A DNA stretch of 64,000 nucleotides from Sphingobium sp. TCM1. Its GTDB lineage: Bacteria > Pseudomonadota > Alphaproteobacteria > Sphingomonadales > Sphingomonadaceae. The stretch lies in assembly GCF_001650725.1 (NCBI RefSeq), contig NZ_LXVX01000012.1, positions 1 to 64,000 on the forward strand. The letters run 5' to 3'. Positions 16,319 to 25,626 of this stretch are shown piece after piece (position 1 is the first letter of the stretch; each line of letters opens with the position of its first letter). The notes beneath the pieces are model-generated. The model worked only from the letters and a program-made list of their open reading frames with translations. It had not been told where the DNA came from and ran no database searches. Made by a program: the position numbers and the translations under genes.

Positions 16319-18132
16319 CGCATCGCGCTCCACGGTTTGCTCAGCAAGACGGCGCAGTTGATGATGCCGACCAACGAGTAGGTTTGGGGATAGTTGCCCC
16401 ATAGTTCCCCGGACATGGGGTCGATGTCCTCCGACAGCAGGCCCGCAGCGGTGCGGCGGGACAGCATTTCCTCGAACAGGGCACGCGCCTCCTCGGTGCG
16501 TCCGGTGCGATGCAGCGCCTCGATCAACCAGAAGGTGCAGACGTTGAAGGCCGTCACCGGTTCGCCGAAATCATCGGGTGTGCTGTAGCGGAGCATGTCG
16601 TTGCCGCGCCGCAGGTCTGCCTCCAGCGCGGCCAGCGTGCCGACGAACATCGGATCGTCCGGGGTCAGGAAGCGCAGGTCCAGCAACTGGAGCAGGGATG
16701 CGTCGCGCGCATCATCCTCGAAATTGGCCGAAATCGCCTTGCTGTCGTTCCGCCAGGCGGCTTCCAATATGCGCGCCTTCATCGTGTCGGCGCGGTTCTT
16801 CCAGTGGGCGGCGCGCAGCGGTAGGTCGAGTGCGGCGGCAGCGTGGGCGAGGCGGTCGCAGGCAGCCCAGCACATCACTGCGCTATAGCTGTGGACATGG
16901 GCGCGGGTGCGCAATTCCCACAGGCCCGCGTCCGGCTGGTCATAGACCATCCAGGCGCGCTCGCCGACCGCTTCCAGCGACTCGAAATCGGCATGGCCCG
17001 CCATCCGCAACAAGCGCTGGTCGATGAAGCCCTGAACCGATGACAGGACGATCTGGCCATAGGCGTCATGCTGGACCTGACTGTAGGCGGCGTTGCCGAC
17101 TCGCACAGGCCCCATGCCGCGATAGCCCGGCAGGCTGTCGGCCTCCCATTCGGTCAGCGTCGCATTGCCGCGCACGTCATAGAGCGGCTGGATGTGCCCG
17201 CCCTTCGCGCCATCGACGATATTGCGGAGATAGACGAGATAGGTTTCCAGCACGTCGAGCGCGCCAAGGCGATTGAGCGCCTCGACGGTGTAATAGGCGT
17301 CGCGTACCCAGCAGTAGCGATAGTCCCAGTTTCGCCCGCTGTCGGCATGCTCGGGGATGGAGGTGGTGAGCGCGGCGACGATCGCGCCGGTTTCCTCATG
17401 CTGGCAAAGTTTCAGGGTAATGGCCGACCGGATCACCGCCTCCTGCCATTCGGCGGGAATGGCGAGGCCGCGCACCCAGAGTTGCCATTCATGGATGGTG
17501 TCGTCCAGCATCCGCTCGATCGCGGGGCGCAGCGCGTCCGAAAAGCCTTCGTCCGGCCCCATGAAAAAATGCATGTCCTGTTCCAGCCGGAACCAGCTTT
17601 CCTGACTGATGAGCCCGATCGGGGCGTTGGTCGACACGCGCATCGCCATGTAGGACAGGACCATGCGGATATGGTTGGAGCCGTAGCTGACGGGCACCTT
17701 GTCCGCGTTCCAACTCGTCGTCGGCCTCAGCCTGACGCGAATGCGGGGGCTGCCCGACACCGGCCGCACGATGCGGATGAAGGCGACGGGGCGATAGATG
17801 CGGCCCTTCTGCTTGTGGCGCGGACAGAAATCATAGGTTTCGATCGCATTGCCCTGCGCGTCACTCTGGCGCGTGACCAGGATGGGCGTGTTGCGGATAT
17901 AATGCTGCTCGATCGCGACGACATTTTCCAGTTCGATCGCCCAGAAACCGCGCGACTGGCCGTCGTCCCAATCCTTGTTATCCAGCAGCGCGGAAAAGAC
18001 GGGGTCGCCGTCCACGCGCGGCACGCAGGCCCACACCATGCGGCCCGCGCGGTCGATCAGCGCGGAAGCCTGGCAGTTGCCGATAGGCCAGAGGTCGAGC
18101 GTGCGCTCGTTTCCGGCGTGGATGGAAGACAT
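16315..18132 (-). CDS. GH15 family glycoside hydrolase (glucoamylase/trehalase-like)
   Basis: A 605-aa protein from the ATG at 18132 (MSSIHAGNER); an in-frame ATG at 18186 would overlap otsB and is less likely. GH15 hallmarks are the N-terminal IGNCQASALID domain, WDYRYCWVRDA, the substrate-loop ADSLPGYRGMGPVRVGN, a candidate catalytic acid Glu in LWELRTR and the C-terminal SEDIDPMSGELWGNYPQ with the candidate base. No signal peptide is seen, so it acts in the cytosol. Lying between otsB and otsA, it could hydrolyse trehalose or a maltose-type sugar. Related GH15 genes occur with ots genes in other proteobacteria, but the substrate cannot be read from sequence. Confidence 0.85.
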   Translation of the reverse strand: MSSIHAGNERTLDLWPIGNCQASALIDRAGRMVWACVPRVDGDPVFSALLDNKDWDDGQSRGFWAIELENVVAIEQHYIRNTPILVTRQSDAQGNAIETYDFCPRHKQKGRIYRPVAFIRIVRPVSGSPRIRVRLRPTTSWNADKVPVSYGSNHIRMVLSYMAMRVSTNAPIGLISQESWFRLEQDMHFFMGPDEGFSDALRPAIERMLDDTIHEWQLWVRGLAIPAEWQEAVIRSAITLKLCQHEETGAIVAALTTSIPEHADSGRNWDYRYCWVRDAYYTVEALNRLGALDVLETYLVYLRNIVDGAKGGHIQPLYDVRGNATLTEWEADSLPGYRGMGPVRVGNAAYSQVQHDAYGQIVLSSVQGFIDQRLLRMAGHADFESLEAVGERAWMVYDQPDAGLWELRTRAHVHSYSAVMCWAACDRLAHAAAALDLPLRAAHWKNRADTMKARILEAAWRNDSKAISANFEDDARDASLLQLLDLRFLTPDDPMFVGTLAALEADLRRGNDMLRYSTPDDFGEPVTAFNVCTFWLIEALHRTGRTEEARALFEEMLSRRTAAGLLSEDIDPMSGELWGNYPQTYSLVGIINCAVLLSKPWSAMR

Positions 18133-18164
18133 TGGCTCTTGGATTTTTCCGGCCCCTTCGACGC

Positions 18165-18944
18165 TCAGGATGATGGGCGCCGACAATCCTGTGCGGCGAT
18201 CCCCTGCGCCAGATAATGCCTGACGGCGGCAACCTGTTCCAATCGGAAGGACGCAAAAGTGGCTCGGGGCGTCCCGACCAATATGCCCGCGCCCCCCAGT
18301 TCGGCCGCCACGGCAAAGCCTTCCTCATCGGTGATGTCGTCGCCGATGAAGACGGGCACGCCTCTCGACATCATGGGATGTCCCATCAGCTTGCGTACCG
18401 CGCTGCCCTTGTCGGCGCCGCCGGGGCGAAGCTCATACAGCATCTTGCCGTGCTGGACGGTCAGGCCATGCTCATCGGCCTGTTCTTCCGCCAGCGTGCG
18501 GGCCGCTTCGCCCCATGGCGGTGCGCCACGGAAGTGAAGGCCGACGCTGATCGACTTGCGTTCGATCAGCAGGCCCGGCTTGTCTTCGGCGAAGGCATGG
18601 AAGGCTGCCTCCACCGCGTCGATGGCGGGCAGGCGGGGCGGCGCGTCCACCGGTTCGCCGGGGCGGGCAAATTCCAGCCCATGCGTGCCGGCAAGGAAAA
18701 AATCACCAAAGCCAAGCGTGCGGAGCGTGGTCACGGAACGGCCGCTGACGATCGCCAGTCGGCCGTCCAGCGTATCACGCAGGCCGGCCAGCATGGCGAG
18801 GAGGTCATCGTCCACATCCACCGCATCGGGCGTCTCGGCCAACGGTGCCAGCGTTCCATCGAAATCGAGGAAAAGCGCCGCGTCCGCCAGCAGGGCAACG
18901 GGTGGGGAGGGAAGGGCGGGCGGGGAGGGCTGTGGGTCGGTCAC
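18165..18944 (-). CDS. otsB: Trehalose-6-phosphate phosphatase
   Basis: HAD-superfamily phosphatase that converts trehalose-6-phosphate to trehalose. The 259-aa protein has motif I LFLDFDGTLAPL with the nucleophile Asp, motif II IVSGRS, the OtsB-specific AGTHGLE, and motif IV FIGDDITDEEGF. The start is a GTG at 18944 preceded by a weak AAGG. It is the first gene of the operon; the GH15 gene follows after 32 bp. Confidence 0.93.
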   Translation of the reverse strand: MTDPQPSPPALPSPPVALLADAALFLDFDGTLAPLAETPDAVDVDDDLLAMLAGLRDTLDGRLAIVSGRSVTTLRTLGFGDFFLAGTHGLEFARPGEPVDAPPRLPAIDAVEAAFHAFAEDKPGLLIERKSISVGLHFRGAPPWGEAARTLAEEQADEHGLTVQHGKMLYELRPGGADKGSAVRKLMGHPMMSRGVPVFIGDDITDEEGFAVAAELGGAGILVGTPRATFASFRLEQVAAVRHYLAQGIAAQDCRRPSS

Positions 18945-19007
18945 GGCCTTGAAAGTGGCGCTCCCGGTCGAAATCGCAACCCCCCATCTCGCAGGTGCGG
19001 CACTTTT

Positions 19008-19178
19008 CTACGATCGGCAGCGCCGGTCGGGGGAGGGAGAATCTGTCCACGGCGACGCCCACTGAACGCGGTGCAGGGCACGGAATGCCTGCATGATTCC
19101 GGCCAGCAACGCGTCGATGCTGCGGTTGGCATGTTCGCGGCCGTCATTCCACAGCCGGTCGTCATATTCGTCACGCAT
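19008..19178 (-). CDS. Small hypothetical protein (56 aa)
   Basis: A short frame from an ATG at 19178 begins MRDEYDDRLWNDGREH and continues with an amphipathic Ala/Leu-rich segment (SIDALLAGIMQAFRALHRVQW). The codons follow the local GC pattern and the protein resembles small uncharacterised cytosolic proteins seen in sphingomonads. It has no membrane helix or metal motif. It lies between otsB and the divergent LysR gene, and could be a LysR target by position, but function is unknown. Confidence 0.5.
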   Translation of the reverse strand: MRDEYDDRLWNDGREHANRSIDALLAGIMQAFRALHRVQWASPWTDSPSPDRRCRS

Positions 19179-19284
19179 GATGCGATCCTCGCTTATGAGT
19201 CGGTGGTAAGGAGCGGCGCGATGTCCGCTGGCGCAGGAATGGAGTTTTTGCGCGGTGCGCGCCAACAAAAGGCTGGACGGTGTA

Positions 19285-19301
19285 AATAAGCTCAGCTTAT
19301 T
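19285..19301. promoter_or_regulatory. 17-bp palindrome immediately before the lysR start
   Basis: AATAAGCT-C-AGCTTATT is a perfect inverted repeat ending 2 bp before the ATG at 19304. Its AT-rich symmetric form suits a LysR-type (T-N11-A) site and its position over the ribosome-binding region suits autorepression. If the second ATG (19310) is the true start the site would lie 8 bp upstream. Confidence 0.5.
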
Positions 19302-19303
19302 GA

Positions 19304-20230
19304 ATGTCCATGTCCCCCCTCCCGCCACTCTCCGCCATCCGCGTCTTCGAAGCCGCCGCGCGGCTGGAGAATTTCACTGCCGCCGGGCAGGAACTTGGAA
19401 TGACCCAGGCGGCGGTCAGCTATCAGGTGAAGCTATTGGAGGAGCGGCTGGGCCTCAGCCTGTTTCAGCGGCTCGGGCGCAAGGTGGCTCTGACCGACAA
19501 GGGGCGGGAAATCGCCCCGGTCCTCACCCGCGCCTTCGATCTGATGCGCGACGGTTTTGCCGCGCTGACGCAGGATCATGCCGCGGTGCTGACGATCAGT
19601 TGCACCAACAGTTTCGCGCATCTCTGGCTGGCGCCCCGGATCGGCGCGTTCCAGATGCGTCACCCCCAACTCGCGGTGCGGATCCAGGCCGAAGATGCCG
19701 TGGTCGATCTGGCGCGCGACGGAGTGGACCTCGCGATCCGGGGCGGCAAGGGGGAATGGCCGGGGCTGGAGGCAAGGTTGCTAACGCACAATCGCCTTGT
19801 CCCGATGTGCAGTCCGGCCTGGCTGGAGCGGCACGGCCGCATTGCCGATGCGCAGGCGTTGCACGCGGCGCCGCGCCTCTCGCCCGACGATATGTGGTGG
19901 CACGAATGGTTCGCCGCCATGGGGGTGGAGGCCGACCCGGCGGACGGCCCGCCCGGCATCGCGCTCGACAGCCAGGTGATGGAAGGTCGGGCCGCCATTT
20001 CAGGGCAGGGCATCGCCATCCTCAATCATTTCCTCTGGAAGACGGAGGTGGAAGCCGGACTGCTGGTGGAGGCCGTGCCTTCCTATGTCCGCGAGATCGC
20101 CAGCTACTGGATCGTCTATCCGCCCCACGCGCGCAACATTCCGAAGGTCAAGGCATTCCGCGACTGGATCATGGCCGAATTCGCAGCCGCGATCGCCGCG
20201 GACGGGGAGGGACGGTATCTGCCACGCTGA
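19304..20230 (+). CDS. LysR-family transcriptional regulator (GcvA-like)
   Basis: A 308-aa regulator. Residues about 8-66 are the winged helix-turn-helix (LSAIRVFEAAARLENFTAAGQEL then QAAVSYQVKLLEERLG and LFQRLGRKVALTDKG). The remainder is a periplasmic-binding-like effector domain with LTISCTNSFAHLWLAPRI, the GcvA-type opening. AIRGGKGEWPGL and the FLW/GLLVEAVP segments match the glycine-cleavage/AmpR-like subgroup. Two closely spaced ATG codons (19304, 19310) are possible starts, and a perfect palindrome sits directly upstream. The target genes are not apparent; the divergent 56-aa gene is the nearest. Confidence 0.9.
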   Translation: MSMSPLPPLSAIRVFEAAARLENFTAAGQELGMTQAAVSYQVKLLEERLGLSLFQRLGRKVALTDKGREIAPVLTRAFDLMRDGFAALTQDHAAVLTISCTNSFAHLWLAPRIGAFQMRHPQLAVRIQAEDAVVDLARDGVDLAIRGGKGEWPGLEARLLTHNRLVPMCSPAWLERHGRIADAQALHAAPRLSPDDMWWHEWFAAMGVEADPADGPPGIALDSQVMEGRAAISGQGIAILNHFLWKTEVEAGLLVEAVPSYVREIASYWIVYPPHARNIPKVKAFRDWIMAEFAAAIAADGEGRYLPR

Positions 20231-20347
20231 GGCCGGTCCTTAATCCGGTGGGACGACCACCGCGCCATCACCGCCGCCCTCGACAAGCTGACGGGTGACC
20301 GAGCAAATCCGTTTCCGTTTCGTGCTCGCTTTGCTAAGCCATCGGCG

Positions 20348-22636
20348 ATGACTGATTTCCGCGACCCGTTCGACGCCATCAAGGATCACCCGTTCGACGA
20401 CGCGCTGTCCGAGCGCTATCTCGTCTACGCCCTGTCGACTATCACCGCTCGCTCGCTGCCTGACCTGCGCGACGGGTTGAAGCCGGTGCATCGTCGTCTG
20501 CTCTGGGCGATGCGCCTCCTGCGCATGGAGCCGGGCGGTGCGAACCCGGACGTGCTGGTCGCCAATCCCGCGCGCAACACGACCGCCTACAAGAAATGCG
20601 CCCGCGTCGTCGGCGACGTGATCGGCAAATATCACCCGCATGGCGACGCGTCGGTTTACGATGCGATGGTGCGGCTGGCGCAGGATTTCTCGCTGCGCAC
20701 TCCGCTGGTCGATGGTCAGGGCAATTTCGGCAATATCGACGGCGATAATGCGGCGGCGATGCGCTATACCGAAGCGCGCCTTACGCAAGCCGCCGCCGAT
20801 CTGATGGCGGGTCTGGATGAAGGAACGGTCGATTTCCGTCCCACCTATAATGGGGAGGATGAGGAGCCGGAGGTATTCCCCGGCCTCTTCCCCAATCTTC
20901 TCGCCAACGGCGCCAGCGGCATCGCTGTGGGCATGGCGACGAGTATTCCGCCGCACAATGTCAGCGAATTGATCGATGCAGCCAATCTGCTGATCGACGA
21001 TCCCGAGGCCGATCATGCCGCGCTGATGCAGATCGTGAAGGGACCGGACTTCCCGACCGGCGGCGTGCTGGTCGACAGTCCGTCGATCATCTCCGAAGCC
21101 TATGCTACCGGGCGCGGCGCCTTCCGCACGCGGGCGCGCTGGCACAAGGAGGATAATGGACGCGGCACCTGGATCGCCGTCGTCACGCAAATCCCCTATC
21201 AGGTCCAGAAATCCAAGCTGATCGAACAGATTGCGGCGCTCATCAACGACAAGAAGCTGCCGATCCTGGCCGATGTGCGCGACGAATCCGATACCGAAAT
21301 CCGCATCGTCATCGAACCGCGCGCCCGGACGGTGGACGAACAGGTGCTGATGGACAGCCTGTTCCGCCTGACCGACCTCGAAAATCGCTTCCCGCTGAAT
21401 CTCAACGTGCTGGACGCCACGCGCACGCCGCGCGTCCTGGGGCTCAAGCCGCTGCTCATCGAATGGCTCAAGCACCAGATCGATGTTCTGGTCCGCCGCG
21501 CCCAGCATCGACTGGAGAAGATCGCCGGTCGGCTGGAACTGCTCGACGGCTATATCATCGCCTATCTCAACCTCGACCGGGTGATCGAGATCATCCGCAC
21601 CGAGGATGAGCCGAAAGACGTGATGATGGCCGAATTCAGCCTGACCGACCGGCAGGCCGAGGCGATCCTCAACATGCGGCTGCGTTCCCTGCGGAAGCTG
21701 GAGGAAATGGAACTGCGCCGCGAGCATGGCGAACTGGTCAAGGAGAAGGAGGAACTGGAGAAACTGGTCGAAAGCCCCGCTCGTCAGCGCACCCGTCTCA
21801 AGAAGGATCTGGCCGCGCTGCGCAAGCGCTATGGGCCGGAAACCGAGTTGGGCCGCCGCCGCTCGCTGGTGGAAGAGGCCGCGCCCGCGCGGGAAATCCC
21901 GCTGGAAGCGATGATCGAGCGCGAGCCGATTACCGTCATCCTGTCCGAACGCGGCTGGATCAGGGCGATGAGCGGCCACCGCGATCTTGCCGCTGCCGAT
22001 ACGCTGAAATTCAAGGAAGGCGACGGGCCGCAATATGCCTTCCACGCCTACACCACCGACAAGCTGCTGCTCGCGACGTCGACCGGGCGCATTTACACGC
22101 TGGCGTCGGACAAGCTGCCGGGTGGGCGCGGTTTCGGCGATCCTGTGCGATCACTGGTGGACATGGACAATGAAGGCGCGATCGTCGCGCTGATGCCGGC
22201 AAGGGTCGGCGGTGAAATCCTGTTCGCTTCCTCGGATGGGCGGGGCTTCATTGCCGCGGTGGGCGACATCATCGCTGAAACGCGCAAGGGCAAGCAGGTC
22301 GTGAATGTCCGGGCCGGCTGCAAGCTGGCGGTCGTGCATCCCGTCATGCCAGGGGCGGATAGCATCGCGGTGATCGGCGAGAACCGCAAATTGCTGGTCT
22401 TCGCGATCGGCGAGATGCCGAAGATGGCGCGCGGGCAGGGCGTGCAGTTGCAGCGCTACCGGGACGGAGGACTTTCCGACGCCATCGCCTTCCGGCTGTC
22501 GGACGGTCTCAGCTGGACGATGGGAGGCGAATCGGGTCGGACCCGGACCGAATCGGACATGACTCCCTGGAAAGTCGCGCGGGGGGCCGCCGGGCGTATG
22601 CCGCCGACTGGTTTCCCCCGCGATAACCGCTTTTGA
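20348..22636 (+). CDS. parC: DNA topoisomerase IV subunit A
   Basis: Cleavage-religation subunit paired with ParE (2.9-4.9 kb). The 762-aa protein starts [33 protein letters not shown] and has the catalytic Tyr in the [12 protein letters not shown] segment. [15 protein letters not shown] is the quinolone-determining region and carries Ala, not Ser, at the position equivalent to E. coli ParC Ser80. The C-terminal beta-propeller is degenerate compared with GyrA, with no clear GyrA box, which supports ParC. It stands alone between lysR and the GGDEF-EAL gene. Confidence 0.94.
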   Translation: MTDFRDPFDAIKDHPFDDALSERYLVYALSTITARSLPDLRDGLKPVHRRLLWAMRLLRMEPGGANPDVLVANPARNTTAYKKCARVVGDVIGKYHPHGDASVYDAMVRLAQDFSLRTPLVDGQGNFGNIDGDNAAAMRYTEARLTQAAADLMAGLDEGTVDFRPTYNGEDEEPEVFPGLFPNLLANGASGIAVGMATSIPPHNVSELIDAANLLIDDPEADHAALMQIVKGPDFPTGGVLVDSPSIISEAYATGRGAFRTRARWHKEDNGRGTWIAVVTQIPYQVQKSKLIEQIAALINDKKLPILADVRDESDTEIRIVIEPRARTVDEQVLMDSLFRLTDLENRFPLNLNVLDATRTPRVLGLKPLLIEWLKHQIDVLVRRAQHRLEKIAGRLELLDGYIIAYLNLDRVIEIIRTEDEPKDVMMAEFSLTDRQAEAILNMRLRSLRKLEEMELRREHGELVKEKEELEKLVESPARQRTRLKKDLAALRKRYGPETELGRRRSLVEEAAPAREIPLEAMIEREPITVILSERGWIRAMSGHRDLAAADTLKFKEGDGPQYAFHAYTTDKLLLATSTGRIYTLASDKLPGGRGFGDPVRSLVDMDNEGAIVALMPARVGGEILFASSDGRGFIAAVGDIIAETRKGKQVVNVRAGCKLAVVHPVMPGADSIAVIGENRKLLVFAIGEMPKMARGQGVQLQRYRDGGLSDAIAFRLSDGLSWTMGGESGRTRTESDMTPWKVARGAAGRMPPTGFPRDNRF

Positions 22637-22696
22637 TTCATCGCAAATCCCAACGACGTTTCCGGAATATTTACCGCTTCCCGATAGGCCGGACCC

Positions 22697-24451
22697 ATGG
22701 AATCCATGTCCGTGCGCAACTGGCCGGTCAACAAGACCAGCAGTAAGCCTCTGTGCGGGGACGATGACGCGCATCTTGATCCGGGGATTGCAGCCGATCA
22801 ATGGCTTGCAGCATTGCCGCAATCCGCGGGAATATTATATCTCGAAAACGGCAACCTGTCGGTTGTCGCCGGCAATCGCCGCTTCCTCGACGCGCTGGTC
22901 CGTTATCGGCAACGGACTGCCGGGAAGGTGCAAGAAGCCGATGAATGGGTCGGGCGCATCGCCGACTTCCTGGCGTCAGGGAACGATGCGCTCAGCTTTG
23001 AGATGGGCCGCGATGGCAAGCTCGGGCCGGAATATTTCATGTGTACCCTGGGGCGGCTGCCGGCTGATGGAGAGGACGGGCACAAGATCCTGCTGACCAT
23101 TACCGACCGAACGACCGAGCGGGCGATCGAGAAGAATCTGCGGCGCGAACTGCTGTCGGATGGATTGACGGCGTTGCCTAACCGCACCGGCTTCGGCGAG
23201 GAAATCGACGACCGGCTCCGGAATAATGCCTGGCCGGAGCACGCCCAGTTCGGGATCATTGCCATCGACCTCAGCCGGTTCAGCCGGGTGAATGAATCGC
23301 TGGGGCCGATGGCGGGCGACGAACTGCTGATTACCGTCGCCAAGCGTCTGAAATCCGGATTGCGGCAGGGCGACGTCCTGGCGCGTATCGGTGGCAATGA
23401 TTTTGCGATATTTGCTCGTCTTAACAATGGCCTGTCTGACGCTCTTCATATCGTTCAGCGGATCAAGGAGGCGCTGAGTTCGCCCATCCGGCTCAGCGGC
23501 CTCCAGATCAGGGTGGATTGCGCGATCGGCTGCGCGCTTTCGATCAATCTGGAAGAGGACCCCGATGACGTGGTCCGCAAGGCACAGGCGGCGGTGAAGA
23601 TCGCCAAGCGGAGCGGCAAGGTCGAGATCTACCGCAACGGCGTGCTCAAGGAGGCGCAGCGGCGCTTTTCGATCGAGAGCCGGCTGCGCGACGCGCTGGC
23701 CCAAGGTGGGCTGGCGCTGGCTTATCAGCCGCTCATCCATCTTCAGACCGGCGAAATCACCGGTTTCGAGGCTCTGGCCCGCTGGGACGATGATGAACTG
23801 GGCCGGGTGCCCCCGACCGAGTTCATCGCCGTGGCCGAGGAAAGCGGCCTCATCACGTCGCTAGGTCGTTGGGCGGCCTATGAGGCCGCGCAGGCGCTGT
23901 CGCGCTGGGATGCCAAATTCGGACAGGTGATCCCGGTTGGGGTGAACGTCAATCTTTCGCCGATCCAGATGGCGCGCGACGATGTGGCCTCAATGTTCGA
24001 GGAGGCGCTGCGCTATTCGGGCGTCACCGGCAACCGGCTAACGGCCGAACTCACCGAAAGCGCGATCATCGCGGACCCTGACAAGGCTCGCAAATTGCTG
24101 TTTGCGCTCAAGGATCTTCAGATGCCGATCGCGATGGACGATTTCGGCACCGGCTTTTCCAACCTGGCGAGCCTGCACAGCCTGCCGATCGACATCCTCA
24201 AGATCGATCGCAGCTTCGTGTCGACCATGTTGGAGGACCGGGACAAGGCTGTCATCGTGCGAACCATATTGTCGCTGGCCGAATCGCTGAACCTTCGGGT
24301 CACGGCCGAAGGAATCGAGACGCAGGATCTGGCGCACGCGCTCCAGAAGATGGGCTGCTGGCAGGGGCAGGGCTACCATTTCGCGCGCCCGATGAGCGAA
24401 AATGATGCCTATGATTACTGGCGCGCGCGCTGGAATTTCGAGACGATCTGA
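22697..24451 (+). CDS. GGDEF-EAL domain cyclic-di-GMP protein
   Basis: A 584-aa soluble protein. The N-terminal region (about 30-140) looks PAS-like, ending ILLTITDRTTERAIEKNLRRELLSD before a GGDEF domain (DGLTALPNRTGF). Its active-site loop is RIGGNDF, so the signature is GGNDF and cyclase activity is doubtful. The EAL domain is intact by eye: FEALARW, VNVNLSPIQ, ELTES, MDDFGTGFSNLASLHSLPID, KIDRSFV and TAEGIET. It is therefore probably a c-di-GMP phosphodiesterase with a regulatory, GTP-binding GGDEF domain. It follows parC by 60 bp and its end overlaps the convergent cca gene by 37 bp. Confidence 0.88.
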   Translation: MESMSVRNWPVNKTSSKPLCGDDDAHLDPGIAADQWLAALPQSAGILYLENGNLSVVAGNRRFLDALVRYRQRTAGKVQEADEWVGRIADFLASGNDALSFEMGRDGKLGPEYFMCTLGRLPADGEDGHKILLTITDRTTERAIEKNLRRELLSDGLTALPNRTGFGEEIDDRLRNNAWPEHAQFGIIAIDLSRFSRVNESLGPMAGDELLITVAKRLKSGLRQGDVLARIGGNDFAIFARLNNGLSDALHIVQRIKEALSSPIRLSGLQIRVDCAIGCALSINLEEDPDDVVRKAQAAVKIAKRSGKVEIYRNGVLKEAQRRFSIESRLRDALAQGGLALAYQPLIHLQTGEITGFEALARWDDDELGRVPPTEFIAVAEESGLITSLGRWAAYEAAQALSRWDAKFGQVIPVGVNVNLSPIQMARDDVASMFEEALRYSGVTGNRLTAELTESAIIADPDKARKLLFALKDLQMPIAMDDFGTGFSNLASLHSLPIDILKIDRSFVSTMLEDRDKAVIVRTILSLAESLNLRVTAEGIETQDLAHALQKMGCWQGQGYHFARPMSENDAYDYWRARWNFETI

Positions 24452-25626
24452 TCCGTCAGTTCCGCGACCCGCGCGGCGTTGGGGAAATCTTCCGCGACCC
24501 ACAGTTTCTGCACTTCCTGCAACGCCTTGGCGACATCGGGGCCGGGTTCCAGCCCCCGCGCGATCAAGGCTCCGCCACTGATCGGCAGCACCGGGGGCGT
24601 CCAGCCGTTCAGTTCCGCCAGCGCGTCCAGCGACTGGCCGGCATCGAGCAGCAGCCTATCGGTCGCCCCATCGACGCCTATGCGATAGGCGAGCGCGCGA
24701 GGCGCTTCGCCGGCCACCGCCGGTTCCAGCGCCACCATCAACCGCTTGCGCGCCTTGTTGGACAGTTTCAGTCGAGCGCCCACCTGGTCCGCCTGCATCG
24801 GGTCCGGCGGCAACAGCGCGGCCAGGCGACGGAGGGCGGAAGGCGCGATGGCGGCTTTACCTTCCCGCGCGATCAGGCTTTCGACCCGGCAAACGCCGGC
24901 GTTGTCCACTTCGGGCAGGACGGGGCGCAAGATGCCGCCTTCGACCATCAGTCGCAGGGCATGGACCGGCGCGGCCCCGCCCAGAAGTTTGAGCATCTCG
25001 TCTGCGATCCGCTCGCGCGACAGGGCCATCAGGCTGTTGGCGGCGGCGATGCACGCATCGTAGGCGCTGCTGTCCAGTTCGTTGTCGCCATAGCGCGCCA
25101 GGAAGCGGAAGTAGCGCAGGATGCGCAGATGATCCTCGGCGATTCGCGCCGATGCGTCGCCGATGAAGCGCAGGCGTCGCGCCTCCAGATCGGCGATGCC
25201 GCCGAAAAAGTCGCTGATCGCGCCGGTCAGCGGATCGGCGTAGAGGGCGTTGATGGTGAAGTCCCGCCGCGCCGCGTCCTCGCGCCAGTCATCCGTATAG
25301 GCGATCGTCGCGCGGCGGCCGTCAGTGCTGACGTCGCGGCGCAATGTGGTGATCTCCACCGGCCCATCCGGCAGCACCGCTGTGATGGTCCCATGGTCGA
25401 TGCCGGTCGGAACCGCCTTGACCCCCGCCGCCTTCAACCGGTCGATCACTTCTTGCGGGTCGAGCGTGGTCGCGATGTCGAGATCGTTGACGGGCAGGCC
25501 CAGCAATCCGTCGCGCACTGCGCCGCCGACAAGACGCGCCTTGCCCTCGGCCGCGCCCAGGGTTGTGAACAGGCTGTCCAGACCGTGGCGATGCTGCCAT
25601 TCTGCGTCAGGCAGCAAGACGGTCAT
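24415..25626 (-). CDS. cca: CCA tRNA nucleotidyltransferase
   Basis: Adds or repairs the 3'-terminal CCA of tRNAs. The 403-aa protein begins MTVLLPDAEW (ATG at 25626). It has the class II polymerase-beta fold: RLVGGAVRDGLLGLPVNDLDIATT (catalytic DxD), FEVTTLR-like EITTLRRD, RRDFTINALY, the RRLRFIGDASARIAEDHLRILRYFRF signature, and RIADEMLKLL in the neck. The 5' end overlaps the stop of the upstream NUDIX gene by 20 bp, indicating coupling. Confidence 0.92.
   Translation of the reverse strand: MTVLLPDAEWQHRHGLDSLFTTLGAAEGKARLVGGAVRDGLLGLPVNDLDIATTLDPQEVIDRLKAAGVKAVPTGIDHGTITAVLPDGPVEITTLRRDVSTDGRRATIAYTDDWREDAARRDFTINALYADPLTGAISDFFGGIADLEARRLRFIGDASARIAEDHLRILRYFRFLARYGDNELDSSAYDACIAAANSLMALSRERIADEMLKLLGGAAPVHALRLMVEGGILRPVLPEVDNAGVCRVESLIAREGKAAIAPSALRRLAALLPPDPMQADQVGARLKLSNKARKRLMVALEPAVAGEAPRALAYRIGVDGATDRLLLDAGQSLDALAELNGWTPPVLPISGGALIARGLEPGPDVAKALQEVQKLWVAEDFPNAARVAELTDQIVSKFQRARQ

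Noticed and set aside
20348-22636. Ala instead of Ser at the ParC quinolone-determining position as a resistance mutation
   Set aside because: The same residue is, to my knowledge, usual in alphaproteobacterial ParC, so it is not evidence of selection.
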